Assembly: GCA_046727735.1 (NCBI GenBank)
Contig: JBKPDF010000017.1
Span: 78,659-142,658 of the forward strand
From: AP-16 sp046727735
GTDB taxonomy: Bacteria > Pseudomonadota > Alphaproteobacteria > Rhizobiales > Xanthobacteraceae
Direction of reading: 5' to 3'
Length of the DNA stretch: 64,000 nt
In this document: one piece after another, positions 7,799 to 16,168 of the stretch
Numbering within the stretch: position 1 is the first letter of the stretch
Layout: each line of letters opens with the position of its first letter
The notes under the pieces: generated by a model
What the model was told of the DNA's origin: nothing
Database searches by the model: none
The model's input: the letters and a program-made list of their open reading frames with translations, nothing else
Made by a program: the position numbers and the translations under genes

Positions 7799-9454
7799 TC
7801 ACATATTCGGGTAATTCGGCCCGCCGCCGCCCTCAGGGGTCACCCAGGTGATGCTGCGGTTCGGATCCTTGATGTCGCAGGTTTTGCAGTGGACGCAATT
7901 CTGGGCGTTGATCACGAAGCGTGGTTCCGAGCCCTCCTCCACCCACTCGTAGACGCCCGCCGGACAATACCGCGCCGACGGCCCGCCGTAGACGTCGTGC
8001 TCGGAAGCCTTCTGCAGCGCCATGTCGCGCACCAAAAGATGCACCGGCTGATCTTCCTCGTGGTTGGTGTTCGACAAAAACACCGAGGAGAGCCGATCGA
8101 AGGTGAGCTTGCCGTCGGGCTTGGGATAGGCGATCGGCTTGCACTGCGCCGCGGGCTTGAGCGTTTGGGAATCCGGTTTGCCGTGCGAGAGCGTGCCGAA
8201 CAGCGAAAAGCCCAGCGTGTTCGTCCACATGTCGAGCCCGCCGAGCGCGACGCCGAGCGCCGTGCCGAATTTCGACCACAACGGTTTGACGTTGCGCACC
8301 CGCCATAGATCGCGCCCGATGTCGGAGGAACGCCACGCCGCCTCGTAACCGGAGAGCTCGTCGTGGGAGTGACCCTCGGCGATCGCCTTCGCGACGTGCT
8401 CGGCCGCGAGCATCGCGGACAGCATCGCGTTGTGGGTGCCCTTGATGCGCGGCACGTTCATGAACCCGGCCGCGCATCCCACGAGCGCTCCGCCCGGAAA
8501 CACGAGCTTCGGGACCGATTGCCACCCGCCTTCCGTGAGCGCGCGGGCGCCGTAGGCGAGGCGTTTGCCGCCTTCGAACGTGCCGCGCACCAGCGGATGG
8601 GTCTTGAAGCGCTGAAACTCCTCAAACCCCGAAATCCAGGGATTGGCATAGTTGAGGTGCAGGACGAATCCGACCGAAACGAGATTCCGATCGAAATGAT
8701 AAAGAAACGAGCCGCCGCCGGTGCGGTTGTCGAGCGGCCAGCCGAAGGTGTGTTGGACGAGACCCGGCCTGTGCTTGTCGGGCGCAACCTCCCACAGCTC
8801 TTTGAGGCCCAGTCCGAATTTCGGCGGATTGCGGTCGCGACCGAGATCGAAACGCGAGATGAGAATTTTGGAAAGATTGCCACGCGCGCCTTCGGCAAAC
8901 AGCGTGTATTTGCCGCGCAGCTCCATGCCGCGGGCGAAATTGTCCTTGGGCTTGCCGTCCTTGCCGATGCCCATGTCCCCGGTCGCCACGCCGACGACCT
9001 CGCCGTTCTGCCCGAACAGGACTTCGGCGGCGGCGAACCCTGGATAAATCTCGACCCCGGCCGCTTCCGCCTTGGCGGCGAGCCAGCGGCAGACATTGCC
9101 GAGCGAGACGACGAAATTGCCGTGGTTCGACATCAGCGGCGGCATCGGCGAAGCCGGAAGCCGCACGGCGCCGGCGGGCCCGAGCCAATAGAACCGGTCT
9201 TCGGTGACCGGCTGCTTGATCGGACTGTCCTCCTCGCGCCAGCCGGGCAGCAGGCGATCGAGCGCGATCGGATCGATCACCGCGCCGGACAGGATATGCG
9301 CGCCGACCTCCGAGCCCTTTTCGACGACGACGACGGCGAGATCCGGATTGAGCTGCTTCAGCCGGATGGCGGCGACGAGACCCGCGGGACCGGCGCCGAC
9401 GATCACCACGTCGAATTCCATCGCTTCGCGGGCAGGTAGTTCGTTCGCCGCCAT
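7799..9454 (-). CDS. electron transfer flavoprotein-ubiquinone oxidoreductase
   Basis: 551 residues. It transfers electrons from reduced ETF to ubiquinone at the inner membrane, serving fatty-acid and amino-acid dehydrogenases. An N-terminal FAD-binding fold (FDVVIVGAGPAGLVAAIRL) and a C-terminal ferredoxin-like domain with CPAGVYEW and CVHCKTC supply the four cysteines of the [4Fe-4S] cluster. The start at 9454 has GGAGGAGGTC immediately upstream. The reading frame continues to 9958, but the extra part overlaps the divergent glycosylase gene. Length and domain order are normal for the family. Confidence 0.96.
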   Translation of the reverse strand: MAANELPAREAMEFDVVIVGAGPAGLVAAIRLKQLNPDLAVVVVEKGSEVGAHILSGAVIDPIALDRLLPGWREEDSPIKQPVTEDRFYWLGPAGAVRLPASPMPPLMSNHGNFVVSLGNVCRWLAAKAEAAGVEIYPGFAAAEVLFGQNGEVVGVATGDMGIGKDGKPKDNFARGMELRGKYTLFAEGARGNLSKILISRFDLGRDRNPPKFGLGLKELWEVAPDKHRPGLVQHTFGWPLDNRTGGGSFLYHFDRNLVSVGFVLHLNYANPWISGFEEFQRFKTHPLVRGTFEGGKRLAYGARALTEGGWQSVPKLVFPGGALVGCAAGFMNVPRIKGTHNAMLSAMLAAEHVAKAIAEGHSHDELSGYEAAWRSSDIGRDLWRVRNVKPLWSKFGTALGVALGGLDMWTNTLGFSLFGTLSHGKPDSQTLKPAAQCKPIAYPKPDGKLTFDRLSSVFLSNTNHEEDQPVHLLVRDMALQKASEHDVYGGPSARYCPAGVYEWVEEGSEPRFVINAQNCVHCKTCDIKDPNRSITWVTPEGGGGPNYPNM

Positions 9455-9568
9455 GACCTCCTCCCTGATCGAAGCTGAGCCGGCAGGCTTGCGGTTTTTC
9501 CACGTTTGCGCACAGGCGGCAATGCTGCACCTTCGCCGCGGGCGGCAATGGGTGCTAAGCATGGCGGC

Positions 9569-10420
9569 ATGACATCGCAGATTCCGCAAGCCGAGCAGTT
9601 GCTCGTCTTCTATGTGGAGGCGGGTGTCGACGTCGCGCTCGGCGAAGCGCCGATCGACCGGTTCGCGGAGCTTCGATCGGAGTTGCCTGCGGTGCCGGCG
9701 GCTACTGACGCGGCGCAGCCGGCCGCGCCCGAGAGCGAGCGCAGCCTGCGCCTGCCCCGGCTCCTGCTGCGAACGCCCGCAACCCCGCCGCCCGCGACTC
9801 CCGCCCCGGTCGTGCCCGAGGTCGCCATCATGGCGGCGCGCGAGGCGGCAAGGAGCGCGGCGAGCCTCGAAGCGCTGCGCGCCATCCTGCATGGCTTCGA
9901 CGGCTGCGCACTCAAAGCGACCGCCAAGCAGCTCGTGTTCGCCGACGGCAATCCGCAAGCGCGGGTCATGTTCGTGGGCGAGGCGCCGGGCCGCGAGGAG
10001 GACCTCGAAGGCCTGCCGTTCGTGGGCCGCTCCGGCAAGCTGCTCGACCGCATGCTTGCGGCCATCGGGCTAGACCGCGGCTCGGCCTATATCGCCAACA
10101 TCATCCCGTGGCGGCCGCCCGGCAACCGCACGCCGACCCCGCAGGAATCCCAAATCTGCCTGCCGTTCATCCTGCGCCAGATCGAGCTCGCCGATCCCGA
10201 CATCCTGGTTTGCCTCGGCGGCCCCGCCGCGCAGGCCCTGCTCGGAGTGAAGGAGGGCATCCTGCGCACGCGCGGCCGCTGGCTGGCCTATCAGACCGGG
10301 AGCCGCGAGATCCGCGCGATCGCGACGCTGCATCCCGCCTATCTGTTGCGCCAGCCGCTGCAGAAGCGGCTCGCGTGGCGGGATTTTGTGGCGATCAAGC
10401 GCGCGCTCGCCGGCGGGTGA
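9569..10420 (+). CDS. family-4-like uracil-DNA glycosylase
   Basis: 283 residues. A variable N-terminal part (1-110, proline/alanine-rich) precedes the glycosylase domain with motif GEAPGREEDLEGLPFVGRSG, NIIPWRPPGNRTPTPQE and the catalytic-loop motif LHPAYLLRQP. The family removes uracil from DNA. Compared with thermophilic family-4 enzymes, two of the four [4Fe-4S] cysteines look replaced: the second of the first pair (CALK instead of CxxC) and the one before RPPGN (tryptophan here). The ATG at 9561 in another frame is closed at once by TGA, so 9569 is preferred. It is divergent from ETF-QO. Confidence 0.88.
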   Translation: MTSQIPQAEQLLVFYVEAGVDVALGEAPIDRFAELRSELPAVPAATDAAQPAAPESERSLRLPRLLLRTPATPPPATPAPVVPEVAIMAAREAARSAASLEALRAILHGFDGCALKATAKQLVFADGNPQARVMFVGEAPGREEDLEGLPFVGRSGKLLDRMLAAIGLDRGSAYIANIIPWRPPGNRTPTPQESQICLPFILRQIELADPDILVCLGGPAAQALLGVKEGILRTRGRWLAYQTGSREIRAIATLHPAYLLRQPLQKRLAWRDFVAIKRALAGG

Positions 10421-10440
10421 GCGGGGGGTTGTGCGTTGTC

Positions 10441-10582
10441 GGCCCGCGCAGGCGGGCCATCGAGTAGCTATGAGCTGTCATGGCCCGCGCAGGCGGGCCA
10501 CCCAGTAGCCGCCGGGCTCCACTTCGGCGCGATGCCTCTGCAATCCAGTCTACTGGGTCGCCCGGACAAGCCGGGCGATGAC
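10441..10582. repeat. dispersed palindromic repeat, family B, copy 1
   Basis: GGCCCGCGCAGGCGGGCCA occurs twice here (from 10441 and from 10482). The second is followed by CCCAGTAG, and further on its counterpart TACTGGGTCGCCCGG leads into CAAGCCGGGCGATGACA. The arms CCCAGTA / TACTGGG and the terminal TGTCAT / ATGACA are inverted. A shorter copy of the family is at 39624-39700. It fills the gap after the uracil-DNA glycosylase gene. Confidence 0.8.
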
Positions 10583-10638
10583 AATGCGGAGGGCTGCGGA
10601 ACCCGAGTGGCCGCCGACTTGTTTGAGTCAGATAGCTA

Positions 10639-10806
10639 ATGGATGCGAGCATCATGATCCGCAAGCTCAAATCCGGTGAGTACCGGCTCTATTCGCGCAA
10701 GAAGGATCCGCGCACCGGCAAGCGGCGCAATCTCGGCACGTTCCCGAGCCGTCAGGCGGCCGAGAAGCACGAGCGCGCGGTGCAGTTCTTCAAGCGCCGC
10801 GGCTGA
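10639..10806 (+). CDS. 55-residue conserved basic protein (AP2/Arm-type DNA-binding-like)
   Basis: Encodes MDASIMIRKLKSGEYRLYSR followed by KKDPRTGKRRNLGTFPSR and a helix QAAEKHERAVQFFKRRG. The predicted shape, three short strands and one amphipathic helix with many basic residues, resembles Arm or AP2-like DNA-binding modules of integrases. I recall similar short proteins from other Rhizobiales. The alternative start MIRKLKSG (10654) is closer to those forms. The stop is directly followed by the tandem repeat array. DNA binding is inferred from fold resemblance and charge. Confidence 0.7.
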   Translation: MDASIMIRKLKSGEYRLYSRKKDPRTGKRRNLGTFPSRQAAEKHERAVQFFKRRG

Positions 10807-11500
10807 CGCCGGCCTTATCCCTCCCCGGAGGGGAGGGTGGCGAAGGGCACCGCCCTGAGCCGGGTGGGGCGGGCGGACTCCGCCGCAGAGAAAAGTCACC
10901 TGCGCCGGCACCGAGCGCGTTCGATGTTGCTGTCGGTAGGAACCCCACCCGGTTGCTCGCTTTCGCGAGCAACCACCCTCCCCTAGCGGGGAGGGATGAA
11001 GGCGCGCGTACTGCTCGGATTTTCTAACAACAATCAGATGACGCGCCGGCCTTATCCCTCCCCGGAGGGGAGGGTGGCGAAGGGCGTAGCCCTGAGCCGG
11101 GTGGGGCGAGCGGACTCCGCCGCAGAGAAAAGTCACCTGCGCCGGCACCGAGCGCGTTCGATGTTGCTGTCGGTAGGAACCCCACCCGGTTGCTCGCTTG
11201 CGCGAGCAACCACCCTCCCCTAGCGGGGAGGGATGAAGGCGCGCGTACTGCTCGGATTTTCTAACAACAATCAGATGACGCGCCGGCCTTATCCCTCCCC
11301 GGAGGGGAGGGTGGCGAAGGGCGCAAGCACTGAGCCGGGTGGGGCGAGTGGATTCGAGCGCAGAAAATCAGCTCCCTGGGCGGTGATTTGCTTCCAGCAT
11401 GAACCCCACCCGGTTCTTCGCTCCGCGAAGAACCACCCTCCCCTAGCGGGGAGGGAGACCCCACCCGGTTGCTCGCTTGCGCGAGCAACCGGGGAGGGAT
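10807..11500. repeat. tandem array of a 237-bp repeat, family C (three copies)
   Basis: Units begin with CGCCGGCCTTATCCCTCCCC at 10807, 11044 and 11281, so the period is exactly 237 bp. Copies 1 and 2 are almost identical; copy 3 diverges after about 60 bp. Each unit contains palindromes: CCCTCCCCGGAGGGGAGGG, GTTGCTCGC..GCGAGCAAC and CCCTCCCCTAGCGGGGAGGG. An inverted single copy is at 51544-51769 and shorter relatives are at 33146-33246 and 43682-43813. The array occupies the space between convergent genes and ends just before the CoA-transferase stop codon. Confidence 0.92.
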
Positions 11501-11502
11501 CA

Positions 11503-12687
11503 TCAGATCACCCGCTTCTCGCGCAGCGCCGCGATCTCGTCCTTCGCGTAGCCGAGCTCGCCGAGAATCTCGTCGGTGTGCTCGCCGAGCATCGGCGCGC
11601 GGTGGCGGATCGAGCCGGGCGTTTCCGAGAGAAACACCGGCGCTTTGGCGATCGGCGCGGGCTTCGGAGCCCCGGGAAATTCCGTCGACTGAAAAAATCC
11701 CATGGCGGCGACCTGCGGGTCCTCGAGCGTCTGCTGCGGCCTGAGTACCGGGCCGGCCGGGATCTTGGCCTTGCCGAGAATCTCCAGCACCTCGGCGCTC
11801 GTGCGCTCGGCGCACCAGCGGCTCATGCGCTCGCTGATGACCGCGCCGTTGTTCCCGCGCGAGATGTCGTCCTTGAAGCGCGGGTCGGTCAGCCATTCGG
11901 GCTCGCCCATCAGGTCCGCCCAGCGCCGGTAAAGCGGCGCGCCGATCACTTGGCACAGCACCCAGCCGTCGCGGGTGCGGAAAAGATCGACCGGCGCCGC
12001 GGTCTGGCCGCGATTGCCGGTCGGCACCCGGTCCGGCTTGATCACTGCCTGCTCGATCAACAGCGCATTGCTGAGCGTGACCGCGGTCGCGAGCAGCGCG
12101 CCCTCGACGACCTGGCCTCTGCCGGTCGCGCGTCGCGCCATCAGCGCCACCATGGTGCCGAAGGCGCAATGCAGCGCGGTCGAAAAGTCGACCCACGGCA
12201 CCTGCGCGCGATAGGGCTGGTGCTCTTCGCCCGTCATATAGACCGCGCCGGACATCACCTGGCCGACGCCGTCGAACCCGACGCGGTCGGAATACGGGCC
12301 CCCGCGGCCGTAGGCCGTCACCGTGGTGAGGATGATGTCGGGTTTCTCTGCCTTGAGGCTGTCGTAGTCGAGCCGCATCGCGGCGAGCGTCTGCGGCGGC
12401 AGGTTCGCCACCACCACGTCCGCGGTCTTGACCAGCTTGCGCACGATCTCCCGCCCTTCCGGCCGCATCGGGTCGAGCGTCATGCCGCGCTTGTTGCGGT
12501 TCATCTGCAGAAACAGCGCACCCTCGCCGGTCGCGGCGACCGGTGCCTGGAACCGGTCCTCGCTGCCCTCGCGCTTTTCGATCCGGATCACTTCGGCGCC
12601 GTGCTCGGCCATCAGTGCCGCGCAGTACGGCCCCGCGATGTAGCGGCCGAAGTCCAGCACCCGGATGCCGTCGAGCACACCAGCCAT
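11503..12687 (-). CDS. CaiB/BaiF (family III) CoA-transferase
   Basis: 394 residues starting MAGVLDGIRVLDFGRYIAGP, the classical family-III N-terminus. Further family features are GAEVIRIEKREGSEDRF, NRNKRGMTLD and the segment DVVVANLPP; the catalytic aspartate is expected in the VPWVDFSTALH region. The family moves CoA between carboxylic acids. The start has GGGAG seven bases upstream; the open frame continues to 13485 but that part lies opposite the cytochrome c gene. It is divergent from the cytochrome/ABC cluster, which suggests uptake and activation of an organic acid. The substrate is unknown. Confidence 0.92.
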   Translation of the reverse strand: MAGVLDGIRVLDFGRYIAGPYCAALMAEHGAEVIRIEKREGSEDRFQAPVAATGEGALFLQMNRNKRGMTLDPMRPEGREIVRKLVKTADVVVANLPPQTLAAMRLDYDSLKAEKPDIILTTVTAYGRGGPYSDRVGFDGVGQVMSGAVYMTGEEHQPYRAQVPWVDFSTALHCAFGTMVALMARRATGRGQVVEGALLATAVTLSNALLIEQAVIKPDRVPTGNRGQTAAPVDLFRTRDGWVLCQVIGAPLYRRWADLMGEPEWLTDPRFKDDISRGNNGAVISERMSRWCAERTSAEVLEILGKAKIPAGPVLRPQQTLEDPQVAAMGFFQSTEFPGAPKPAPIAKAPVFLSETPGSIRHRAPMLGEHTDEILGELGYAKDEIAALREKRVI

Positions 12688-12936
12688 TCCCGTTCTCCCT
12701 CGCGCGACGCCCGCCGATGCGGCGGCGCATCCGATCAAATACGATAGCGGGAGATCAGGCGGATGTGAAAATATGCCGGGCGGCGCCGGTGATCGTGCGA
12801 ATCCCTCCTGCCGTTCGGTCGTTGCGGCACACCGGATTGTGCCGCGGACGGACGAGGAACGAACGAACGACGTGCGAATTCTCATGCCTGAGCACGCCGT
12901 CACGGCGCGATCTCGCATGCAGCCAGGGAGGGAGAG

Positions 12937-13488
12937 ATGCGATTCGTCGCGGGGTTCATTGCCGCTCTGATCGTGCTTGCGGTCGCCGGCCTCGTCTACA
13001 TCTACAGCGGCGCCTACAACGTCGCCGCCTCGGTGCCGGATCCCAAGTTCGTGGATTGGATCCTGGGCACCACGATGCAGCGCTCGGTCGCCGCGCACGC
13101 GCAAGGCACGAGCGCGCCCGCACAGTTCACCGACCAGCAAGCCAAAGACGGCGCGCGGCTCTACAACGAAACCTGCATCTATTGCCACGGCGCGCCCGGC
13201 AAAGACCCGGAGGACATCGGCAAGGGGCTCAACCCGGAGCCGCCGTTCCTGCCCGACACCATCGCGCGCTGGAGCAGCGCCGAAGTGTTCTGGATCGTCA
13301 AGAACGGCGTCAAGATGACCGGGATGCCGTCCTTCGGCGCAAGCCACAAGGACGACGAAATCTGGAAGCTCGTGGCCTTCGTGCAGAAGCTGCCGAAAAT
13401 GACGCCGGAGCAATACAATCAGATGACGCAGCCGCCGGCCGCTTCCGCGCCCGCGGCGCCTGCGCCGGAACCGCCGAAGCAGCAATGA
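12937..13488 (+). CDS. membrane-anchored monoheme cytochrome c
   Basis: 183 residues: an uncleaved N-terminal anchor (about 4-24), a soluble domain with one heme-attachment motif CIYCH, and a distal methionine candidate in KMTGMPSFG. The C-terminal tail is rich in alanine and proline (PPAASAPAAPAPEPPKQQ). The start at 12937 has GGGAGGGAGAG directly upstream. It probably passes electrons at the periplasmic face of the inner membrane. It precedes the ABC importer genes by 111 bp in the same direction. A partner oxidoreductase is not visible nearby, so the physiological donor is unknown. Confidence 0.9.
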   Translation: MRFVAGFIAALIVLAVAGLVYIYSGAYNVAASVPDPKFVDWILGTTMQRSVAAHAQGTSAPAQFTDQQAKDGARLYNETCIYCHGAPGKDPEDIGKGLNPEPPFLPDTIARWSSAEVFWIVKNGVKMTGMPSFGASHKDDEIWKLVAFVQKLPKMTPEQYNQMTQPPAASAPAAPAPEPPKQQ

Positions 13489-13599
13489 CGAGCCCGAATG
13501 CGGCTGCCCGCGCGCCTTCCCGCTGAGGAACGGCGTGGTAAGCTGCCGGGAAGAACAGGCGAAGGCGGCATCGGCCGGCGCCGTCCGGGAGGAACAAGC

Positions 13600-14589
13600 A
13601 TGAAATCACTTCGCTCGATTTGCTGGCGGACGGCTGCGGCCGCGCTGCTGGTCGCCGGCCTTGCGCGCAGCGCAAGCGCGGAGACCATCACGGTGACCCA
13701 TTGGGGCTCGGCGTTCTACGGCGCGCCCTACGCGGTGGCGATGGCGAAGGGCTTTTTCCGGCAGCGCGGCGTCGACATCAGCGGCGTGCTCACCTCGACG
13801 GGCGGCGGAACCTCGGTGCGCAACACGCTCGCGGGCGATCTGCCGTACGGCGAGGTGGCGTTGTCGGCGGCGGTCGAGGCGATCCGGGCAGGCCAGCCGC
13901 TGAAGATCGTGTGCGCGGGTGCCGAGAGCGTTGCCGACATCCTGTGGATCGCCAAGCCGGATTCGCCGCTCAACTCGATCGAAGACATCGTCGGCAAGAA
14001 GGTCGGCTACACCTCGCCCGGCTCGGTCACCAACATGCTGATCCTGATGGCCATGAAGGCCAAAGGGATCGACGCCAGCAAGGTGACGCTGGTGCCGGCC
14101 GGCGGCATCGGCGCCAATCTCACGGCGGTGCTGAGCGGCGCGATCGACACCGGCATGACCGGCGAGCCGGTGTGGTCGCAGGAGAAATCCAAGGTCAAGC
14201 CGGTGTTCTGGACCAAGGACGTGCTGCCTGCCGATATGACGCAGACCGTCGGCATCGTCACCGAGGAGCTCGCCCAGCGCGCGCCGGAAAAAATCCAGGC
14301 GATCATCGAAGGCCGCCGCGAGGGCGTCAAATACATCCAGGCGCATCCGGAGGACGCGGCCGACATCGTCGCCAAGACCTACAACATCGACCCAGGCCTC
14401 ACCCGCGCCGTGTTCCGGCATTTCCTCGAGATCAAATACTGGAGCGAGGGCGCGCTCAATTACAGCGCCATGGACCGCATGGTCGAAGGCCTGAAAATCG
14501 TCGGCAAGCTGAAGGAGCCGATGGATTGGCGGAAAGTCGTGGACGTGCGCTTCCTGCCGAAGGACCTGCAGCCGGCGACGACGCACTGA
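13600..14589 (+). CDS. NitT/TauT-type ABC transporter substrate-binding protein
   Basis: 329 residues with a signal peptide (cleaved near ASA-ETI). The periplasmic binding fold opens ITVTHWGSAFYGAPYAVAMA and contains KGFFRQRGVDI and the NMLILMAMKAKGID region, typical of SsuA/TauA/NMT1-like proteins. A GGGAGGAAC site precedes the ATG at 13600. It is the first gene of a complete importer: the ATPase starts 14 bp downstream and two permeases follow. The ligand is probably a small anionic or aromatic compound, consistent with the neighbouring CoA-transferase, but the sequence does not identify it. Confidence 0.93.
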   Translation: MKSLRSICWRTAAAALLVAGLARSASAETITVTHWGSAFYGAPYAVAMAKGFFRQRGVDISGVLTSTGGGTSVRNTLAGDLPYGEVALSAAVEAIRAGQPLKIVCAGAESVADILWIAKPDSPLNSIEDIVGKKVGYTSPGSVTNMLILMAMKAKGIDASKVTLVPAGGIGANLTAVLSGAIDTGMTGEPVWSQEKSKVKPVFWTKDVLPADMTQTVGIVTEELAQRAPEKIQAIIEGRREGVKYIQAHPEDAADIVAKTYNIDPGLTRAVFRHFLEIKYWSEGALNYSAMDRMVEGLKIVGKLKEPMDWRKVVDVRFLPKDLQPATTH

Positions 14590-14603
14590 AGGGCGGCGGC
14601 CGC

Positions 14604-15419
14604 ATGCCCGACCTGCGCGCGCGGCTGAGCGCCGTCACCAAGGTGTTCGCTACCGGCAACGGCCCGATTCACGCGCTCGGCCCCGTCGACCTCGATCTAG
14701 AGGCCGGCGAGTTCGTCACGATCGTCGGGCCGTCGGGCTGCGGCAAGACCACGTTGCTGGAGACGCTCGCGGGCCTGACCGCGCCGAGCGAGGGCAGCGT
14801 CACGTTCGAGGGCAAGCCGATCGGCGACCGGGTCCCGGCCGGGATCGGAGTGGTGTTCCAGGAGGACGCGAGCTTCCCCTGGCTCGACGTGCGCGACAAC
14901 ATCGCATTCGGCCTGCGCCGCGCCGGCGTTGCTGCCGACGAGATCCGCGCGCGCGTGAGCTACGCCATCGACTTCATGGGGCTGCGGGCGTTCGCGCACG
15001 CCTATCCGGCGCAACTTTCCGGCGGCATGCGCCAGCGCGTGTGCATCGCGCGCACGCTCGTGCTGCAGCCGCGGTTGATCCTGCTCGACGAGCCCTTCGG
15101 CGCGCTCGACCAGCAGACCCGGCTGTTGATGGGCGACGAGCTGCTGCGGCTGTGGCGGGAGACGCACGCCACGGTGTTGCTGATCACCCATGCGATCGAC
15201 GAAGCCGTGATGCTTGCCGACCGCGTCGGCGTGATGTCGGCGCGGCCGGGGCGATTCATCGAGCTGATCGAGACCGGCTGGCCGGCGTCGCGCTCCTCCG
15301 CGATCGTGGCCGAGGAGGCGTTCGGCAAGCTCGCCGCCCACGTCTGGTCGAAGCTGCGCGGCGAATCGCTGCGCGCGCTCGGCCGCGGCGAAGGCGCCGC
15401 TGCGGGACCCGCGCCATGA
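14604..15419 (+). CDS. NitT/TauT-type ABC transporter ATP-binding protein
   Basis: 271 residues. Walker A is GPSGCGKTT (42-50), the ABC signature LSGGMRQRV (138-146), Walker B LILLDEPFGALD (158-169), with the switch histidine in LLITHAIDEA. This close to SsuB/TauB. It hydrolyses ATP to drive the two permeases encoded next. The stop overlaps the first permease start (ATGA at 15416), so translation is coupled. The last 25 residues, rich in glycine and alanine, are outside the conserved domain. Confidence 0.95.
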   Translation: MPDLRARLSAVTKVFATGNGPIHALGPVDLDLEAGEFVTIVGPSGCGKTTLLETLAGLTAPSEGSVTFEGKPIGDRVPAGIGVVFQEDASFPWLDVRDNIAFGLRRAGVAADEIRARVSYAIDFMGLRAFAHAYPAQLSGGMRQRVCIARTLVLQPRLILLDEPFGALDQQTRLLMGDELLRLWRETHATVLLITHAIDEAVMLADRVGVMSARPGRFIELIETGWPASRSSAIVAEEAFGKLAAHVWSKLRGESLRALGRGEGAAAGPAP

Positions 15420-16168
15420 GCAAGGTCGCGCGCGCGCAGCTTGCGGTCATTCTCGGCGGCGTTGCGCTCATCGAGCTGCTCACCCGCACCGGCGTGATCG
15501 GCCGATTGACCATGATCCCGCCGAGCGAGATGGCAGCACAGCTCTGGCATCTGCTGCTATCGGGCAAGCTCAACGCGCCGATCTCGCAGACCTTCGCCAA
15601 TGTGGCGATCGCATTCGCGCTCTCGGTGTCGATCGGGTGCCTTGCCGGCGTGGCGATCCACCGCGTGCCCCGGTTGCGTCGGCTCGCCGACCCGCTGCTC
15701 GCCTCCTACTATGCGGTGCCGTTCTTCGTGTTTTATCCGCTGCTGATCGCGATGCTCGGGCTCAATCGCTGGCCGTTGATCGCGATCGGGTTCGTGTTCG
15801 CGGTCGCCGCAATGGTGATCGCCACGCTCAACGGCCTCGACCGCATCCCGCGCGTGTTGCGCAAGGTTGCGCGCGTGCATCGCCTCGGCCGCGCCGAAGA
15901 GCTTTTTCTCGTCATCCTGCCGGCGGCGGCGCCGCATCTGCTCGCCGGGGTGAAGCTCGCGCTCGCCTACTCGTTCATCGGGGTGATCGCCGGCGAATTC
16001 ATCCTGTCGGGCAGCGGTCTCGGTCACGCCATCGCCTATGCGTACGACAGCTTCGACAACCAGACCATGTACGCGCTGATGCTGTTCGTGGTCGTGCTCG
16101 CGGTCGCGCTGAATTCCGCGCTCCACGTCTGGGAGCAGCGGCTGCTGGCGCGCAGGAGGCGCGCATGA
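15416..16168 (+). CDS. ABC transporter permease 1 (SsuC/TauC type)
   Basis: 250 residues, about six transmembrane helices, of the BPD_transp_1 class. The EAA-type cytoplasmic loop that contacts the ATPase is around RVHRLGRAEELFLVILPAAA. The start codon overlaps the ATPase stop and the stop overlaps the start of the second permease, giving two ATGA couplings in a row. Together with the second permease it probably forms a heterodimeric channel, which is less usual than the single permease of TauABC. Confidence 0.93.
   Translation: MSKVARAQLAVILGGVALIELLTRTGVIGRLTMIPPSEMAAQLWHLLLSGKLNAPISQTFANVAIAFALSVSIGCLAGVAIHRVPRLRRLADPLLASYYAVPFFVFYPLLIAMLGLNRWPLIAIGFVFAVAAMVIATLNGLDRIPRVLRKVARVHRLGRAEELFLVILPAAAPHLLAGVKLALAYSFIGVIAGEFILSGSGLGHAIAYAYDSFDNQTMYALMLFVVVLAVALNSALHVWEQRLLARRRRA

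Noticed and set aside
3387..7814. A 1475-codon open frame on the plus strand.
   Set aside because: It crosses the DUF2007, prenyl synthase, ispE and TPR regions in a non-coding frame. Its arginine-rich translation is the usual shadow of high-G+C genes.
7799..9958. An N-terminally extended ETF-QO of 719 residues.
   Set aside because: The extra 168 residues lie opposite the uracil-DNA glycosylase gene and lack any targeting signal. The ATG at 9454 has a GGAGGAGG site.
10807..11500. Possible CRISPR array because of the regular repetition.
   Set aside because: The units are 237 bp, contiguous, with no short repeat/spacer alternation and no cas genes. They are dispersed palindromic repeats in tandem.
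11503..13485. A 660-residue version of the CoA-transferase reaching across the cytochrome c gene.
   Set aside because: The family N-terminus begins at 12687 with a ribosome binding site. The extension is antisense to a real cytochrome gene.
15637..16164. A longer start for the second ABC permease at 15637.
   Set aside because: That part overlaps the first permease in a different frame and has no membrane-protein character. The ATGA overlap at 16165 is a better start.
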